DNA of 6,643 bases from JAMORN01 sp027063545 [NCBI: bacterium] (GTDB taxonomy: Bacteria > JAMORN01): positions 1-6,643 of the forward strand of contig JAMORN010000148.1 of NCBI GenBank assembly GCA_027063545.1, written 5' to 3'. The stretch's first letter is position 1; every line of letters starts with the position of its first letter. The notes under the pieces were generated by a model that saw nothing but the letters and a program-made list of their open reading frames with translations, was not told the DNA's origin and made no database searches. Both the position numbers and the translations under genes were made by a program. This document shows positions 5,784 to 6,643 of this stretch, in pieces.

Positions 5784-6643
5784 ATGTCAAAATATGTATT
5801 AGATTTTGAAAAACCTATAATAGAATTAGAGGATAAAATAAAAGAATTAAAAGAAGTAGCGTCTTTTCATGGAGAAGAGATAACAGAAGATATTGTAAAA
5901 TTAGAAAAAAAATTAGAATCTATGAAAAAAAAGATATATGGGAACTTAACTCCATGGCAAAGAGTTCTTTTAGCAAGACATCCAGAAAGACCTTATACCC
6001 TTGATTATATAAGAATGATATTTAAAGATTTTATAGAACTTCACGGGGATAGATATTTTGGAGATGATAAGGCTATTGTGGGTGGTTTTGCAAAGTTAGA
6101 TGATAAGAAAGTAATGGTAATAGGGGAACAAAAAGGTAGAGATACTAATGAAAAAATAGAAAGAAACTTTGGGATGCCTCATCCTGAGGGATATAGAAAA
6201 GCTTTAAGACTTATGAAATTGGCAGAAAAGTTTTCTTTACCTGTAATTACATTTGTTGATACCCCGGGAGCTTATCCAGGGATTGGAGCAGAAGAGAGAG
6301 GACAAGGTGAGGCTATAGCAAAGAATTTAAGAGAAATGGCGGTTCTTAAGGTTCCAATTATTGTGGTTATTATAGGTGAGGGAGCCTCAGGAGGTGCTTT
6401 AGCAATAGCAGTTGGTGATAGAATTTTGATGCTCGAAAATGCTTGGTATTCAGTTATTTCTCCTGAAGGTTGTGCAGCTATTTTATATGGGGATAGGGCA
6501 AAGGCTGATATAATGGCTGAACAACTTAGATTAACAGCCGATGATTTACTTAAACTTAAAGTAATAGATGAAAAAATACCCGAACCTTTAGGAGGAGCCC
6601 ATAAGGATCCTGCATGGACAGCGGCGAGAATAAAAGAGTCAAT
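5784..6643 (+). CDS. accA: acetyl-CoA carboxylase, carboxyltransferase subunit alpha (C-terminus cut by the window edge)
   Basis: There are 286 complete codons and no stop before the window ends; the family is usually 315-325 residues, so roughly 30-40 are missing. With AccD it transfers the carboxyl group from carboxybiotin on AccB to acetyl-CoA, giving malonyl-CoA for fatty-acid synthesis in the cytoplasm. The N-terminus ([13 protein letters not shown]) matches the canonical AccA start, followed by a coiled-coil-like helix at about 12-50. [13 protein letters not shown] (58-70), [16 protein letters not shown] (159-174) and [10 protein letters not shown] (198-207), in the crotonase-fold carboxyltransferase core, are all intact. 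The separate accD gene is not adjacent upstream. Shine-Dalgarno AGGGAGG (5771-5777) lies 6 nt before ATG. Only 16 bp separate it from the preceding glycosyltransferase, with no terminator or promoter visible, so it is probably co-transcribed with that operon. Confidence 0.97.
   Translation, partial: MSKYVLDFEKPIIELEDKIKELKEVASFHGEEITEDIVKLEKKLESMKKKIYGNLTPWQRVLLARHPERPYTLDYIRMIFKDFIELHGDRYFGDDKAIVGGFAKLDDKKVMVIGEQKGRDTNEKIERNFGMPHPEGYRKALRLMKLAEKFSLPVITFVDTPGAYPGIGAEERGQGEAIAKNLREMAVLKVPIIVVIIGEGASGGALAIAVGDRILMLENAWYSVISPEGCAAILYGDRAKADIMAEQLRLTADDLLKLKVIDEKIPEPLGGAHKDPAWTAARIKES

Noticed and set aside
1-6643. Defence island, CRISPR array, prophage or insertion sequence
   Set aside because: No regularly spaced repeats, transposase, integrase, nuclease or terminal inverted repeats were seen. 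All the coding sequence is explained by envelope, redox and lipid genes of similar base composition.

Overview
The window is a stretch of chromosome from an AT-rich bacterium (about 30% G+C by eye). Codons are A/T-ending, arginine is mostly AGA and leucine mostly TTA. Shine-Dalgarno sites are strong (AAAGGAGG type). The short 2[4Fe-4S] ferredoxin points to an anaerobe or ferredoxin-dependent metabolism. Low-GC anaerobes such as Fusobacteriota, Clostridia-like Firmicutes or Thermotogota fit, but the phylum cannot be settled from the sequence alone. Nothing suggests a phage, plasmid, insertion sequence or CRISPR locus.

Layout: (1) positions 1-299, minus strand, hold the N-terminal third or less of a MATE-family efflux transporter that leaves the window. 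(2) 300-447 is a divergent, very AT-rich intergenic region with a plausible promoter for the rightward genes. (3) 448-621 encodes a 57-residue bacterial ferredoxin, too short for most ORF callers. (4) 636-724 is a small bacterial SRP RNA gene (ffs), about 65% G+C. (5) 766-5767 is a tightly coupled four-gene set with overlaps of 8, 4 and 11 bp: a polytopic AglD2/LPG-synthase-TM-like protein, a GT2 glycosyltransferase with two C-terminal membrane helices (CsbB/GtrB type), a 793-residue YfhO-family membrane protein of predicted GT-C type, and a soluble GT2 of the dolichol/polyprenol-phosphate mannose synthase type. (6) 5784-6643 is accA, the carboxyltransferase alpha subunit of acetyl-CoA carboxylase, cut off near its C-terminus.

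The four-gene set reads as an extracytoplasmic glycosylation module. One or both GT2 enzymes would load a sugar onto polyprenyl phosphate on the cytoplasmic face, a membrane protein would help move the carrier across, and the YfhO-type protein would transfer the sugar to an envelope acceptor outside. This resembles the known three-component CsbB/GtcA/YfhO logic, but has an AglD2-like protein where a GtcA-like flippase would be expected, and a second polyprenol-phosphate sugar synthase. Sugar, acceptor and the role of the AglD2-like protein are inferred, not seen. accA follows the last glycosyltransferase by 16 bp and is probably on the same transcript.

The oddest local detail is the start of the first glycosylation gene. 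A near-perfect Shine-Dalgarno sits 22 nt before its GTG start, but only 3 nt before an out-of-frame ATG opening a 33-codon ORF that overlaps the gene.
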